A stretch of 10,412 bases of DNA from Opitutaceae bacterium. Lineage in GTDB: Bacteria > Verrucomicrobiota > Verrucomicrobiia > Opitutales > Opitutaceae. The position numbers and the translations under genes were made by a program. The notes beneath the pieces were generated by a model. It searched no databases. It saw only the letters and a program-made list of their open reading frames with translations, and was not told the origin of the DNA. The stretch covers positions 1-10,412 of the forward strand of contig JANXSC010000248.1 in assembly GCA_025352845.1 (NCBI GenBank). The letters run 5' to 3'. Positions 1-7,066 of this stretch are shown one piece after another. Numbering within the stretch: the stretch's first letter is position 1; every line of letters begins with the position of its first letter.

Positions 1-57
1 GCTCATGCCGACCGGGCGGCCACCGGTGTTATCCCAAACAGTTGCGTCGTAGCTCAC
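1..57 (-). CDS. Start of an unidentified gene downstream of tig (partial)
   Basis: An open frame enters from the left edge on the minus strand. It can start at a GTG at 57 (26 nt after the tig stop codon) or at an in-frame ATG at 6. From the GTG it reads V-S-Y-D-A-T-V-W-D-N-T-G-G-R-P-V-G-M-S. In many bacteria tig is followed by clpP, but this stretch does not show a ClpP N-terminus that I recognise, so I assign no function. No Shine-Dalgarno sequence precedes either start. If the ATG at 6 is used, most of this stretch is untranslated leader. The short spacing suggests co-transcription with tig. Confidence 0.35.
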   Translation of the reverse strand, partial: MSYDATVWDNTGGRPVGMS

Positions 58-83
58 GTGATTTGTAGAAGAGTTGGAGGCGC

Positions 84-1406
84 TCAGGCCTTTGGCTGGA
101 CGATGTTGACCGTAGCCTTGGACACCAAGAAATCAACCGCCTTGTCGAAAATGATGTTCTGCTGCGCCGAGCGGAGCTGATCCCGATCGGCGCCGAGCGC
201 CTTGGCGAGCTTGTCGGGTTTCTGGCCCGAGCGCATCGACTCGCGGTAGATGTAGTCGTTGAGATCGTCGTTGGTGATTTCGAGTTTCTCCTGCTCCGCA
301 ATTTTGGCGAGGAGGAGCTGGATTTTTACGCGGTTGACGGCGGACTTCCGCGCGCCCTCGAAAAGCTCCTTCTTATCCTTCTCGAACTGCTCCTGTGGCA
401 CGCCGCGGCGCATGTTTTCCTCGATGAACTGCCGCAGCACGCCTTGCGTCTCGGCCTCGACGAGCGAGTCCGGCACGGGAAAATCCGCCTTCACCCCCAG
501 CTGCTCGATCACCTGGCGGCGCTGCGCGGCGCGATTTTGGTTCTCCTTCTGCATTCTCAGGTTGGTCCGCACTTGCGACTGCAAGCTGGCGAGGTCGTCG
601 ACCTGCTGGGCCTTGAAAAATTCCGCGTCGAGCGCCGGGAGCACACGCTCGCGGATTTCCTGAATCTCCACCGCGTAGTTCGCGATGCGACCGGCGAGCG
701 CCGGCACGGCGGCAAACTCGGCGGGGAACGTGATCACGATGTCCTTCTTTTCGCCGGCTTTGAGTCCGGCGAGATGCTTGCCGAGACCGGGAATCACGCC
801 GTCGTTGGCACCTTCAACTTCCTCCCACGTTTGCGGGGCCTTGCCGTAAAGTTGCTTGTCGGGCGCGAGGTCGGTGATGGGCTGGCCGTCGATTTTCCCC
901 TCGTAGGCGAGCTTCACGTAATCGCTCTTCTGCGCGGGACGGTCCGCCGGCTTGAAGTCAGCGCGCTCGTTGCGGAGGCCTTGGATAACTCCATCGACCT
1001 CGGCGTCGGTCGCCTCGGTCGGCGCAATCTCCGTCGCGAGATTCGAGTAGTCGGGCACCTGAAACTCCGGGCGAACATCCAGCGTGACCGTAATGGTAGC
1101 CGCCGTGCCGACGGCAATCGTGCCTTCCTCAACGTTTACGACGTTGAGCACGTCGAGCTTCTCCTTTTCGAGCGCACTACGGTAGGCCTTGCCGACGACC
1201 TTCTGCTTGAAATCATCAGCGATTTCCTTGGCGAAGCGCTTCGCGATCATTGCGGCGGGCGCCTTGCCGGGACGGAAACCGGGCAGGCGCGCGAGTTTGC
1301 CGATTTCACTGACGACCGCCTGATGCTCGGCAGCGACTTCGCTCGCGTCGAGGGTGACGACGAGACTCTTGCGGGTGGCGGAAACACTGTTCAGTTGGAC
1401 GTTCAC
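84..1406 (-). CDS. tig: Trigger factor (ribosome-associated chaperone and peptidyl-prolyl isomerase)
   Basis: The 440-residue product matches the usual trigger factor length (about 430). Trigger factor sits at the ribosome exit tunnel and shields emerging chains in the cytoplasm. Visible parts are an N-terminal ribosome-binding domain (1 to about 115) with the signature loop GFRPGKAP at 43-50, an FKBP-type isomerase domain (about 160-253, with VKLAYEGKIDG and GVIPGLGKHLAGLKAGE), and a long helical C-terminal chaperone domain (about 255-435). The start is GTG: the frame begins N-V-Q-L, a normal trigger factor N-terminus, and no better start is present. There is no Shine-Dalgarno sequence. The gene diverges from tsaB across 122 bp. 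Another ORF follows 26 nt after the stop, so tig is probably the first gene of a unit running off the left edge. Confidence 0.97.
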   Translation of the reverse strand: MNVQLNSVSATRKSLVVTLDASEVAAEHQAVVSEIGKLARLPGFRPGKAPAAMIAKRFAKEIADDFKQKVVGKAYRSALEKEKLDVLNVVNVEEGTIAVGTAATITVTLDVRPEFQVPDYSNLATEIAPTEATDAEVDGVIQGLRNERADFKPADRPAQKSDYVKLAYEGKIDGQPITDLAPDKQLYGKAPQTWEEVEGANDGVIPGLGKHLAGLKAGEKKDIVITFPAEFAAVPALAGRIANYAVEIQEIRERVLPALDAEFFKAQQVDDLASLQSQVRTNLRMQKENQNRAAQRRQVIEQLGVKADFPVPDSLVEAETQGVLRQFIEENMRRGVPQEQFEKDKKELFEGARKSAVNRVKIQLLLAKIAEQEKLEITNDDLNDYIYRESMRSGQKPDKLAKALGADRDQLRSAQQNIIFDKAVDFLVSKATVNIVQPKA

Positions 1407-1528
1407 GACGGAGTTGCGGCGGGTTAGGTGTTAAAAGAATTGCCGACCGTAGAGTGCGCCGAAGGTCGGTCAATGACGGATTCTGCACGCTTGCGCGACG
1501 GAACGCCACCGCGTTTCGTGACACGTAA

Positions 1529-2161
1529 ATGCCCAGCCTGCGCGAAATTTTCCGTCATGGTTCGGTGATCGTAATCGATGCCGCCTCGTCGACGATCCAA
1601 GTCGGCCTGCTGACTCCGAACGGTGCCGATCGCTGGGCCAGCAGCCACGAGGAGTCGGGGATCGGGGTTTTCCAATGTCTCGCCAGTCTCGGTTACGATC
1701 CGCAGACGGCGGGCGCATTTGTTTTTTGTGACGGGCCGGGTTCCGTGCTCGGCATTCGCACCGTGGCGATGGCGATTCGAACCTGGTGCATGTTGAAGCC
1801 CCGGCCCGTCTACGCCTACACGAGCCTCGCCCTCGTGGCCCACGCGACGGGCCGCGCCGAAGTTGGGGTTATTGCGGATGCGCGCCGTGATGCGTGGCAT
1901 CACTATCAACTGGGCCGCGGGCTGCGCAGGGTGGCAGCGGAGGAGTTGAGCGGCGAGATGGTGATGCCGGAAGGCTTCCGGCATTGGTCCCCACTCCCGC
2001 CCGGTGTCACCACGGTGCCCTACTCGCTCGCGGAATTCCTCCCGCAGATCGGCAATGCGAATTTGCTTCGTGCGGTGAATGAGCCGGATGCCTTTCTCCA
2101 TGAGGAGCCCAGCTACGCGACGTGGACGCCGCAGGTGCATCGCGCCCCGGTTCGGTCGTGA
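1529..2161 (+). CDS. tsaB: Diverged TsaB-like protein (tRNA t6A biosynthesis partner)
   Basis: The 210-residue product resembles TsaB, the ASKHA-fold partner of TsaD in the complex that places threonylcarbamoyl on A37 of ANN-decoding tRNAs. Visible signatures are a first beta-hairpin (VIVIDAASSTIQVGLL, 13-28), the central FCDGPGSVLGIRT block (66-78), where family members have GPGSFTGLR, a V-Y-A-Y-T-S-L-A-L-V-A-H block (94-105), and V-I-A-D-A-R-R-D (114-121), where TsaB has DARR followed by EVY. The C-terminus keeps a short P-S-Y-A-T-W-T-P element. The sequence is slightly short and departs from consensus: DTS of the first strand is D-A-A and the FTG of the loop is V-L-G. The start ATG lacks a Shine-Dalgarno sequence. 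A TsaB-family paralogue with another role cannot be excluded. Confidence 0.75.
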   Translation: MPSLREIFRHGSVIVIDAASSTIQVGLLTPNGADRWASSHEESGIGVFQCLASLGYDPQTAGAFVFCDGPGSVLGIRTVAMAIRTWCMLKPRPVYAYTSLALVAHATGRAEVGVIADARRDAWHHYQLGRGLRRVAAEELSGEMVMPEGFRHWSPLPPGVTTVPYSLAEFLPQIGNANLLRAVNEPDAFLHEEPSYATWTPQVHRAPVRS

Positions 2162-2165
2162 GGCG

Positions 2166-2215
2166 AACCCCCGGATGCAGCCGCGTTACGTGTTTCTGCG
2201 CCCAGGGCGGGGGTT
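2166..2215 (+). other. Long hairpin immediately after tsaB
   Basis: Eight bases, 2166-2173 (AACCCCCG), are perfectly complementary to 2208-2215 (CGGGGGTT). An inner 4-bp arm is possible (2177-2180 with 2196-2199). The outer stem begins 4 nt after the tsaB stop codon and is not followed by a T-run, so it is not a classic intrinsic terminator. It may protect the tsaB 3' end, act as a weak or factor-assisted terminator, or be chance in GC-rich DNA. Confidence 0.3.
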
Positions 2216-2223
2216 AGTTCCAG

Positions 2224-2251
2224 TTGTGAGGTAAGGTAAAAAGACTATCAA
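2224..2251 (+). promoter_or_regulatory. Candidate promoter for the 53-residue ORF
   Basis: TTGTGA at 2224-2229 and TATCAA at 2246-2251 are separated by 16 bp, and each matches four of six consensus positions of a housekeeping sigma-70-type promoter. Transcription would begin around 2258, leaving only about 9 nt before the ATG at 2267. The stretch is AT-richer than its surroundings. This is pattern matching only. Confidence 0.25.
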
Positions 2252-2266
2252 TTTCCTCACTCAAGC

Positions 2267-2428
2267 ATGACCACTCTCCCGCTCAGGTTCGATTTGCAAT
2301 TTGTCGCCGGATTCGTCCGCCGCGCGTTGAAAAAAGGGCTGAAGCGTCCGACCGTTCGCGTCGAACCGAGATTGGTGCCGGTCAAAATCCAGCGCCACAA
2401 CCAAGACACTTTCCCGCCGCAAGCTTAA
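2267..2428 (+). CDS. Small basic protein of unknown function, 53 residues
   Basis: An ATG-initiated frame of 53 codons ends in TAA. I do not recognise the family. The product is strongly basic, with a central cluster (F-V-R-R-A-L-K-K-G-L-K-R-P at about 16-28) followed by alternating basic and hydrophobic residues (T-V-R-V-E-P-R-L-V-P-V-K-I-Q-R-H). It has no cysteine, signal peptide or membrane segment, so a cytoplasmic nucleic-acid- or ribosome-binding role is conceivable but unproven. Support for a real gene is positional: a candidate promoter lies just upstream and a strong terminator begins 27 nt after the stop, so the unit is complete in itself. No Shine-Dalgarno sequence is visible. The alternative is a short non-coding transcript that happens to contain an open frame. 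Confidence 0.5.
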   Translation: MTTLPLRFDLQFVAGFVRRALKKGLKRPTVRVEPRLVPVKIQRHNQDTFPPQA

Positions 2429-2455
2429 CGACGGGACATTACGCTAACAAAATCG

Positions 2456-2493
2456 GGCCGCCCCTCCTTGTGACGAGGGGCGGCCTTTTTTTT
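2456..2493 (+). terminator. Strong intrinsic terminator, probably acting in both directions
   Basis: A perfect 11-bp GC-rich stem (2456-2466 with 2475-2485) and an 8-nt loop are followed by eight T residues at 2486-2493. On the minus strand the same stem is followed by C-G and then four T (AAAA at 2449-2452), a weaker tract, so it may also stop the convergent ugd transcript, whose stop codon lies 16 nt away. It separates the small plus-strand ORF from ugd. Confidence 0.93.
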
Positions 2494-2508
2494 GCGCGAA
2501 ATAGCCGG

Positions 2509-3867
2509 CTATTTTCCGATGCCCGAAGCGCGAAACCCAATTTCCCGCAGTCGCGCTAAATCGAGGATGTTCCGGCCGTCAAAGATGAACGCCGGCTGCT
2601 GCATGCCCGCAAAAATCTTCGCGTAGTCGAGTCGCTTGAACTCATCCCACTCCGTCACAATTGCGATCGCGTGCGCACCCTGCGCCGCCTCGTAGGCGGA
2701 ACTCGCCACCATAAGCCGCGGCTCCTCCCTGCCCTTGCCGAGCACGTCCGCCCTAATCTCATCGGCCGGAACCTTCGGATCGTAGACCACGACCCGCGCC
2801 TGCTCCGCCAGCAAGTCGCGGCACACCGCGATCGCGGCGGACTCGCGCGTGTCGTTCGTGTCCTTCTTGAACGCGAAGCCCAGCACCGCGATTTTTTTGT
2901 CGGCCACGGTGTTGAAAAGCGACCGCACGATACGCGAAGCGAAGCGGCGCTTCTGCCAGTCATTCATCTTCACCACGCTCTCCCAATACGCGGCCACCTC
3001 GGGCAGTCCGAAATGCTCGCACAGGTAAACGAGGTTCAGGATGTCTTTCTGAAAACATGATCCGCCGAATCCCACCGAGGCCTTGAGGAATTTCGACCCG
3101 ATGCGCGTGTCGCGCCCAATCGCGTTCGCAACTTCATCCACGTCGGCTCCCGTCGCCTCGCACAGCGCCGAGATGGAGTTGATCGATGAAATGCGCTGCG
3201 CGAGGAAGGCATTCGCCACGAGCTTTGAAAGCTCCGACGACCACAGGTTCGTCGTGATAATCCGGTCGCGCGGCACCCAGTTAGCATAGACATCGACCAA
3301 GGTCTTGATCGCGATCTCACCGCCCGGCGTCCGCTCGCCGCCGATCAACACGCGGTCGGGCAGCGTGAGGTCGGCCATCGCCGTGCCTTCCGCGAGAAAC
3401 TCCGGATTTGACAGCACCTCGAATTTGAATCCGCGGGCATTCGCCGCGAGGATGTCCTTGATCGTCTCCGCCGTCTTCACCGGGATCGTCGATTTCTCGA
3501 CGATTATCTTCGGACCGTTCGCGTGCTCCGCGATCGTGCGCGCGACGGACTCGATGAAACGCAGATCGGCGGCACGGCCCGCGCCGATACCGTAGGTTTT
3601 GGTGGGCGTGTTAACCGCGACAAAAATAATGTCCGCCGCTTTAATCGCGCCGTGCACATCCGTGGAGAAGTGCAGATTTTTTCCGCGCCGTCCCTTCACC
3701 ACCTCGTCGAGGCCGGGCTCGTAGATCGGGAGCGTGTCGGAATTCCACGCCGCGATCCGCGCGGCATTCATATCCACCACCTTGACCTCGATGTGCGGGG
3801 CCTTCGCGGCGATCATCGCCATCGTGGGACCGCCTACATACCCGGCTCCGATACAGCAGATTTTCAT
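2509..3867 (-). CDS. ugd: UDP-glucose 6-dehydrogenase, long eukaryote-like class
   Basis: The enzyme oxidises UDP-glucose to UDP-glucuronate with two NAD+, supplying uronic-acid precursors for surface polysaccharides. The 452-residue product has an N-terminal Rossmann domain (ICCIGAGYVGGPT, 3-15), VNTPTKTYG (85-93), NPEFLAEGTA with the two catalytic-region glutamates (E156, E160), SELSKLVANAF (K215, N219), the catalytic cysteine in GFGGSCFQKD (C271, with D275), and a C-terminal nucleotide-binding domain (GFAFKKDTNDTRES, 330-343). E. coli-type Ugd is about 390 residues; the length and motif wording here are those of animal and plant UGDH. I chose the ATG at 3867 because the family starts at the MKICCIGAGY strand; a longer TTG start at 3933 would lie inside the ftsH terminator. 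There is no Shine-Dalgarno sequence. The 116-bp gap upstream contains that terminator, so ugd is probably transcribed alone. Confidence 0.97.
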   Translation of the reverse strand: MKICCIGAGYVGGPTMAMIAAKAPHIEVKVVDMNAARIAAWNSDTLPIYEPGLDEVVKGRRGKNLHFSTDVHGAIKAADIIFVAVNTPTKTYGIGAGRAADLRFIESVARTIAEHANGPKIIVEKSTIPVKTAETIKDILAANARGFKFEVLSNPEFLAEGTAMADLTLPDRVLIGGERTPGGEIAIKTLVDVYANWVPRDRIITTNLWSSELSKLVANAFLAQRISSINSISALCEATGADVDEVANAIGRDTRIGSKFLKASVGFGGSCFQKDILNLVYLCEHFGLPEVAAYWESVVKMNDWQKRRFASRIVRSLFNTVADKKIAVLGFAFKKDTNDTRESAAIAVCRDLLAEQARVVVYDPKVPADEIRADVLGKGREEPRLMVASSAYEAAQGAHAIAIVTEWDEFKRLDYAKIFAGMQQPAFIFDGRNILDLARLREIGFRASGIGK

Positions 3868-3931
3868 GGATGAGTGGGCCAATCTTCGCAACCGCCCCCG
3901 TGAAACCAAGGCTGATTTCGCATCATCCCGC

Positions 3932-3957
3932 AAAAAAGGCGCGAATTGCTTCGCGCC
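3932..3957 (-). terminator. Intrinsic terminator after ftsH
   Basis: On the minus strand, a perfect 8-bp stem (3950-3957 with 3938-3945) and a 4-nt loop are followed by six T (AAAAAA at 3932-3937 on the plus strand). It starts 26 nt after the ftsH stop codon and ends the ftsH-containing transcript before ugd. Confidence 0.88.
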
Positions 3958-3983
3958 CGTGACTGGCCCCGTGACCTCGCGAT

Positions 3984-6002
3984 TCAGGCCGGGTTGGGCG
4001 CATGCGCGCCGGGCGGGAGCGACTCCGCAGCCGGGGCGTTTTTTTCCGCCGGTTTCTTTTCCGCCGCCGTGCTCTCCAGCTTCGGCGGGGCGATCGCCAA
4101 AATGGGCGAGCGAATCTCTCCAAACTGCATGATTTCGAGCACATGCCTGCCCTCGATCGTTTCGAACTCAAGGAGCGCCGCGGCAATCTTGTCGAGCTCG
4201 GCGCGGTGTTTGAGCACGATCTGCTTCGCCCGCTTGTATTGCTCGTCGACGATCCGGAAAACCTCCCCGTCGATCTTGCGCGCGGTTTCTTCCGAGTAGG
4301 TTTGGTTGCGCGTGATTTCGCGGCCGAGGAAGACCGTGTCGTTGCTCTCCCCAAACGCGATCATGCCGAGCGGACTCATACCCCAGTCGCACACCATGTG
4401 GCGCGCGATCTTGGTCACCTGGCGGATATCGCCGGCCGCGCCGTTGGAAATATCATTGAGCACCACTTCCTCGGCGATGCGGCCCGCGCAGCCCGTGGCG
4501 ATGCGGATCTCCAGTTTCTTTTTTTCCTGGGTTAGCATGTCCTTTTTCGGGATATACATCGTGCTGCCGAGGCTGCCACCGCGCGGGATTATCGTGACCT
4601 TGTGCACCGGCAGGGAGCCGTCATCGAGCACCGCAGTAATCAACGCGTGGCCGGCCTCATGATAGGCGGTAAGCTTTTTCTCCTCGTCGTCCATCAGGCG
4701 GCGGCGCTCGCGGCCAAACTGCACCTTCTCGCGCGCATCCTCGACATCGATCATCTCGACTTTCTTCTTATTGCGCCGGGCGGCGAGCAACGCGGCCTCG
4801 TTCAATAAATTCGAGAGGTCGGCGCCGGAAAGCCCGGGCGTGCCGCGGGCAATCACGGAGAGATCGACGTTCTCGGCGAGGCTCACTTTCTTCGCGTGCA
4901 CGCGAAGAATCTGCTCGCGACCGATGAGGTCCGGCAGATCGACGAAGATTTGGCGGTCGAAGCGGCCGGGACGCAGCAGCGCGCTGTCGAGCACGTCGGG
5001 CCGGTTCGTCGCGGCGATGATGATGACGCCCTCGGTGGTGTCGAAGCCATCCATCTCAACGAGCAGCGAGTTGAGGGTCTGCTCGCGCTCATCATTGCCG
5101 CCGCCGACGCCGGCACCGCGCTGGCGGCCCACGGCGTCAATTTCGTCGATGAAGATCAGACACGGCGCGCTCTTGCGGCCCTGCTCGAACATGTCGCGCA
5201 CGCGGCTCGCGCCCACGCCGACAAACATCTCCACGAAATCCGATCCTGAAATGCTGAAGAACGGCACGTCGGCCTCACCCGCGACCGCCTTCGCGAGGAG
5301 CGTCTTGCCGGTGCCCGGAGGGCCGACCATGAGAATGCCCTTCGGAATCCGGCCGCCCATCTTGGTGAATTTTTTAGGATCCTTGAGAAACTCGACGACC
5401 TCGGAGACCTCTTCCTTCGCCTCGTCGCAACCCGCGACTTCGGCAAACGTGATCTTGTCGCGGTCGCGAGTCAGCAGCTTCGCGCGGCTCTTGCCGAAGC
5501 TCAGCGCCCCGCGGCCCGCCTGCCGGAGCTGGCGCACGAAGAGAAAATAAACGAGTGCGATCACGACCACGATCGGAAGGAAGTTCACCGCGATCGCCAT
5601 GAGCGCGGTCTGCGGCGCCTGTTCGGTGAAGAGCTTCGATTGCTGGAGCCGCATCATGTTCGCATCGGTCACCCGGCCCGCCGCGCGGAACGGCTTGTAG
5701 GGCTCGCCGTCTTTTGCGCGGCTGCTGCCCGTGATGATCTGCGCATCGCGCCCCCCGTTGAGATCGGGGCGGATGATTGCGCGCTGCTTGGGGTTATCCT
5801 CGATGTTTTTCGCCTCGGCGCGTTCGATCACATCCTGAATCGTCAGGGTGTCAGACGGCGTGCTCATGCTGTTGGTGCCGTAGAGCAACGCCAGCACTGC
5901 GCCCACGAGCACGAGCCAGAAGATCAGCATCTTCGGTTGAAAACGATCCGGGGGCACGCTCTTCAGGGGCCGGCGGGATTTTTTGGGATCAGGTTCGGAC
6001 AT
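3984..6002 (-). CDS. ftsH: ATP-dependent zinc metalloprotease FtsH
   Basis: This hexameric protease of the inner membrane extracts and degrades unassembled membrane proteins and selected cytoplasmic regulators. The 672-residue product shows a short cytoplasmic N-tail, membrane segment 1 (about 25-42), a periplasmic part (about 43-132), membrane segment 2 (about 133-156), and the AAA+ module: Walker A GPPGTGKT (227-234), pore motif FVGVG (260-264), Walker B LIFIDEID (282-289), and the second region of homology with arginine fingers R344 and R347. The peptidase domain has HEAGH (448-452), and D525 is the likely third zinc ligand. The C-tail (about 640-672) is a variable A/K/P-rich extension. 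No Shine-Dalgarno sequence precedes the ATG. A 74-nt gap follows tilS, an adjacency common in bacteria, and a terminator lies downstream. It is the last gene of the block. Confidence 0.98.
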   Translation of the reverse strand: MSEPDPKKSRRPLKSVPPDRFQPKMLIFWLVLVGAVLALLYGTNSMSTPSDTLTIQDVIERAEAKNIEDNPKQRAIIRPDLNGGRDAQIITGSSRAKDGEPYKPFRAAGRVTDANMMRLQQSKLFTEQAPQTALMAIAVNFLPIVVVIALVYFLFVRQLRQAGRGALSFGKSRAKLLTRDRDKITFAEVAGCDEAKEEVSEVVEFLKDPKKFTKMGGRIPKGILMVGPPGTGKTLLAKAVAGEADVPFFSISGSDFVEMFVGVGASRVRDMFEQGRKSAPCLIFIDEIDAVGRQRGAGVGGGNDEREQTLNSLLVEMDGFDTTEGVIIIAATNRPDVLDSALLRPGRFDRQIFVDLPDLIGREQILRVHAKKVSLAENVDLSVIARGTPGLSGADLSNLLNEAALLAARRNKKKVEMIDVEDAREKVQFGRERRRLMDDEEKKLTAYHEAGHALITAVLDDGSLPVHKVTIIPRGGSLGSTMYIPKKDMLTQEKKKLEIRIATGCAGRIAEEVVLNDISNGAAGDIRQVTKIARHMVCDWGMSPLGMIAFGESNDTVFLGREITRNQTYSEETARKIDGEVFRIVDEQYKRAKQIVLKHRAELDKIAAALLEFETIEGRHVLEIMQFGEIRSPILAIAPPKLESTAAEKKPAEKNAPAAESLPPGAHAPNPA

Positions 6003-6076
6003 TTACGTTATGGACTGAGGGCGGACCGTGGATGTTCCAGCGCGATAAGTCAATTGGCGCGCCTGCGAAATAAGTC

Positions 6077-7066
6077 TCAACGCGCACGCACGCGCTCGAA
6101 GCGCAGAACAGCCCCATCCGTCACCGCAAAGCCCAGCCGGCCAATGCTGTGTCGGGTCCGCCGCCCCTGCTCAATCGCCCCGAGCAACGCCTCAAATGCC
6201 GTCCGCGAAATCTCGCCCGCGCGGGGCTCGGCGAGCAGCCAGCGATGCAGCGCGCGACGCCAGAGGGCGCGCGGTTTGCCGGCCAGTTTCGCCAAACATA
6301 AAGTCCGTCGCGGCCCCATCACGTCGAGATCGGCGAGCCATGATTCCAGCGCCACATCGTCTTCGGCCAGCAGTTCGCGGGAGCGCGCCGCACCGGCGAC
6401 CGCATCGCGCTGCGCGGCTTCCACCCACCGCGGAAGCACATCGAGGCGGATGCGATTGCGGAAATATTTCCCCCGCAAGTTCGTGGAATCTTCGCGCCAT
6501 TTCGCATCAGCCTCTCGCAGGGCAGCCGTGATTTCGCCCTTCTTGATCGTGAGCAGCGGGCGCAAATGCACTCGGCCGCGCGGCATCAATTGCACCGGCC
6601 GCGGTGCGGCCAGCCCGCCGCTACCACTCCCGCGCGCAAGGCGCATGAGCATCGATTCGGCCACGTCGGTCTGTTGGTGCCCGAGCCAAAACACGCGCGT
6701 GTGCTTCACGAAAAACGCCAGCCTCCAATCTCGCGCGTCGGCTTCACTCACCCCTGCCTGCGTGTGGGTTGATACTTCACTGATCAGCTGCACTCCCAAG
6801 TCGGCGCACACGCGCGCACAGAATTTCGCGTCCCGCTCCGATTCGCGTCCACGCAAGTGGTGATCAAAATGCAGCACGCGCAGCCGCCCGCGCCGCTCCG
6901 GCCAGTGCGCCCAGATCAGCAGCAACAGCGCAAGCGAGTCGGCACCGCCGGAGAACGCGATGCCCCACGTGCTGCGCCGCGACGCTGCCTCGGCCCACGC
7001 CACCACGGCCGCGTCCAACCGCTCGCGCGGAAAAATCGCTGCGAGCTTCGCGGCCGCCTCACGCAA
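6077..7066 (-). CDS. tilS: tRNA(Ile)-lysidine synthase, short form
   Basis: TilS uses ATP and lysine to convert C34 of the CAU-anticodon tRNA-Ile2 to lysidine, so that it reads AUA and is charged with isoleucine. The 329-residue product carries the N-type ATP pyrophosphatase loop SGGADS (39-44), HFDHHLRGRESERDA (66-80), GHQQTDVAESMLMRLARGSG (129-148), RPLL (169-172) and REDSTN (191-196), all family blocks. A helical domain follows, but the E. coli-type second C-terminal domain (total about 430 residues) is absent, as in the compact TilS of Aquifex. The start is TTG at 7066, inside the serS 3' end (8-nt overlap), with AAGGAG at 7077-7082, 10 nt upstream. The overlap implies translational coupling with serS. 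Confidence 0.93.
   Translation of the reverse strand: MREAAAKLAAIFPRERLDAAVVAWAEAASRRSTWGIAFSGGADSLALLLLIWAHWPERRGRLRVLHFDHHLRGRESERDAKFCARVCADLGVQLISEVSTHTQAGVSEADARDWRLAFFVKHTRVFWLGHQQTDVAESMLMRLARGSGSGGLAAPRPVQLMPRGRVHLRPLLTIKKGEITAALREADAKWREDSTNLRGKYFRNRIRLDVLPRWVEAAQRDAVAGAARSRELLAEDDVALESWLADLDVMGPRRTLCLAKLAGKPRALWRRALHRWLLAEPRAGEISRTAFEALLGAIEQGRRTRHSIGRLGFAVTDGAVLRFERVRAR

Noticed and set aside
444..1427. Long open frame (327 codons) on the plus strand opposite tig
   Set aside because: It lies wholly antisense to a certain trigger factor gene. Its protein is low in information and rich in arginine, leucine and glutamate, as expected when GC-rich third positions remove stops from the opposite strand.
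1443..1469. 6-bp inverted repeat (CCGACC / GGTCGG) between tig and tsaB
   Set aside because: Six base pairs with a 15-nt loop and no T-run are too weak for a terminator. It overlaps the candidate tig promoter, so an operator is possible, but nothing else supports it.
3868..3933. 22-codon N-terminal extension of ugd from a TTG
   Set aside because: The family starts at the M-K-I-C-C-I-G strand, and the extension would begin within the T-run of the ftsH terminator.
5640..6863. Open frame of 407 codons on the plus strand across ftsH and tilS
   Set aside because: It spans the junction of two well-supported minus-strand genes, has a serine/arginine-rich composition and no recognisable domain.
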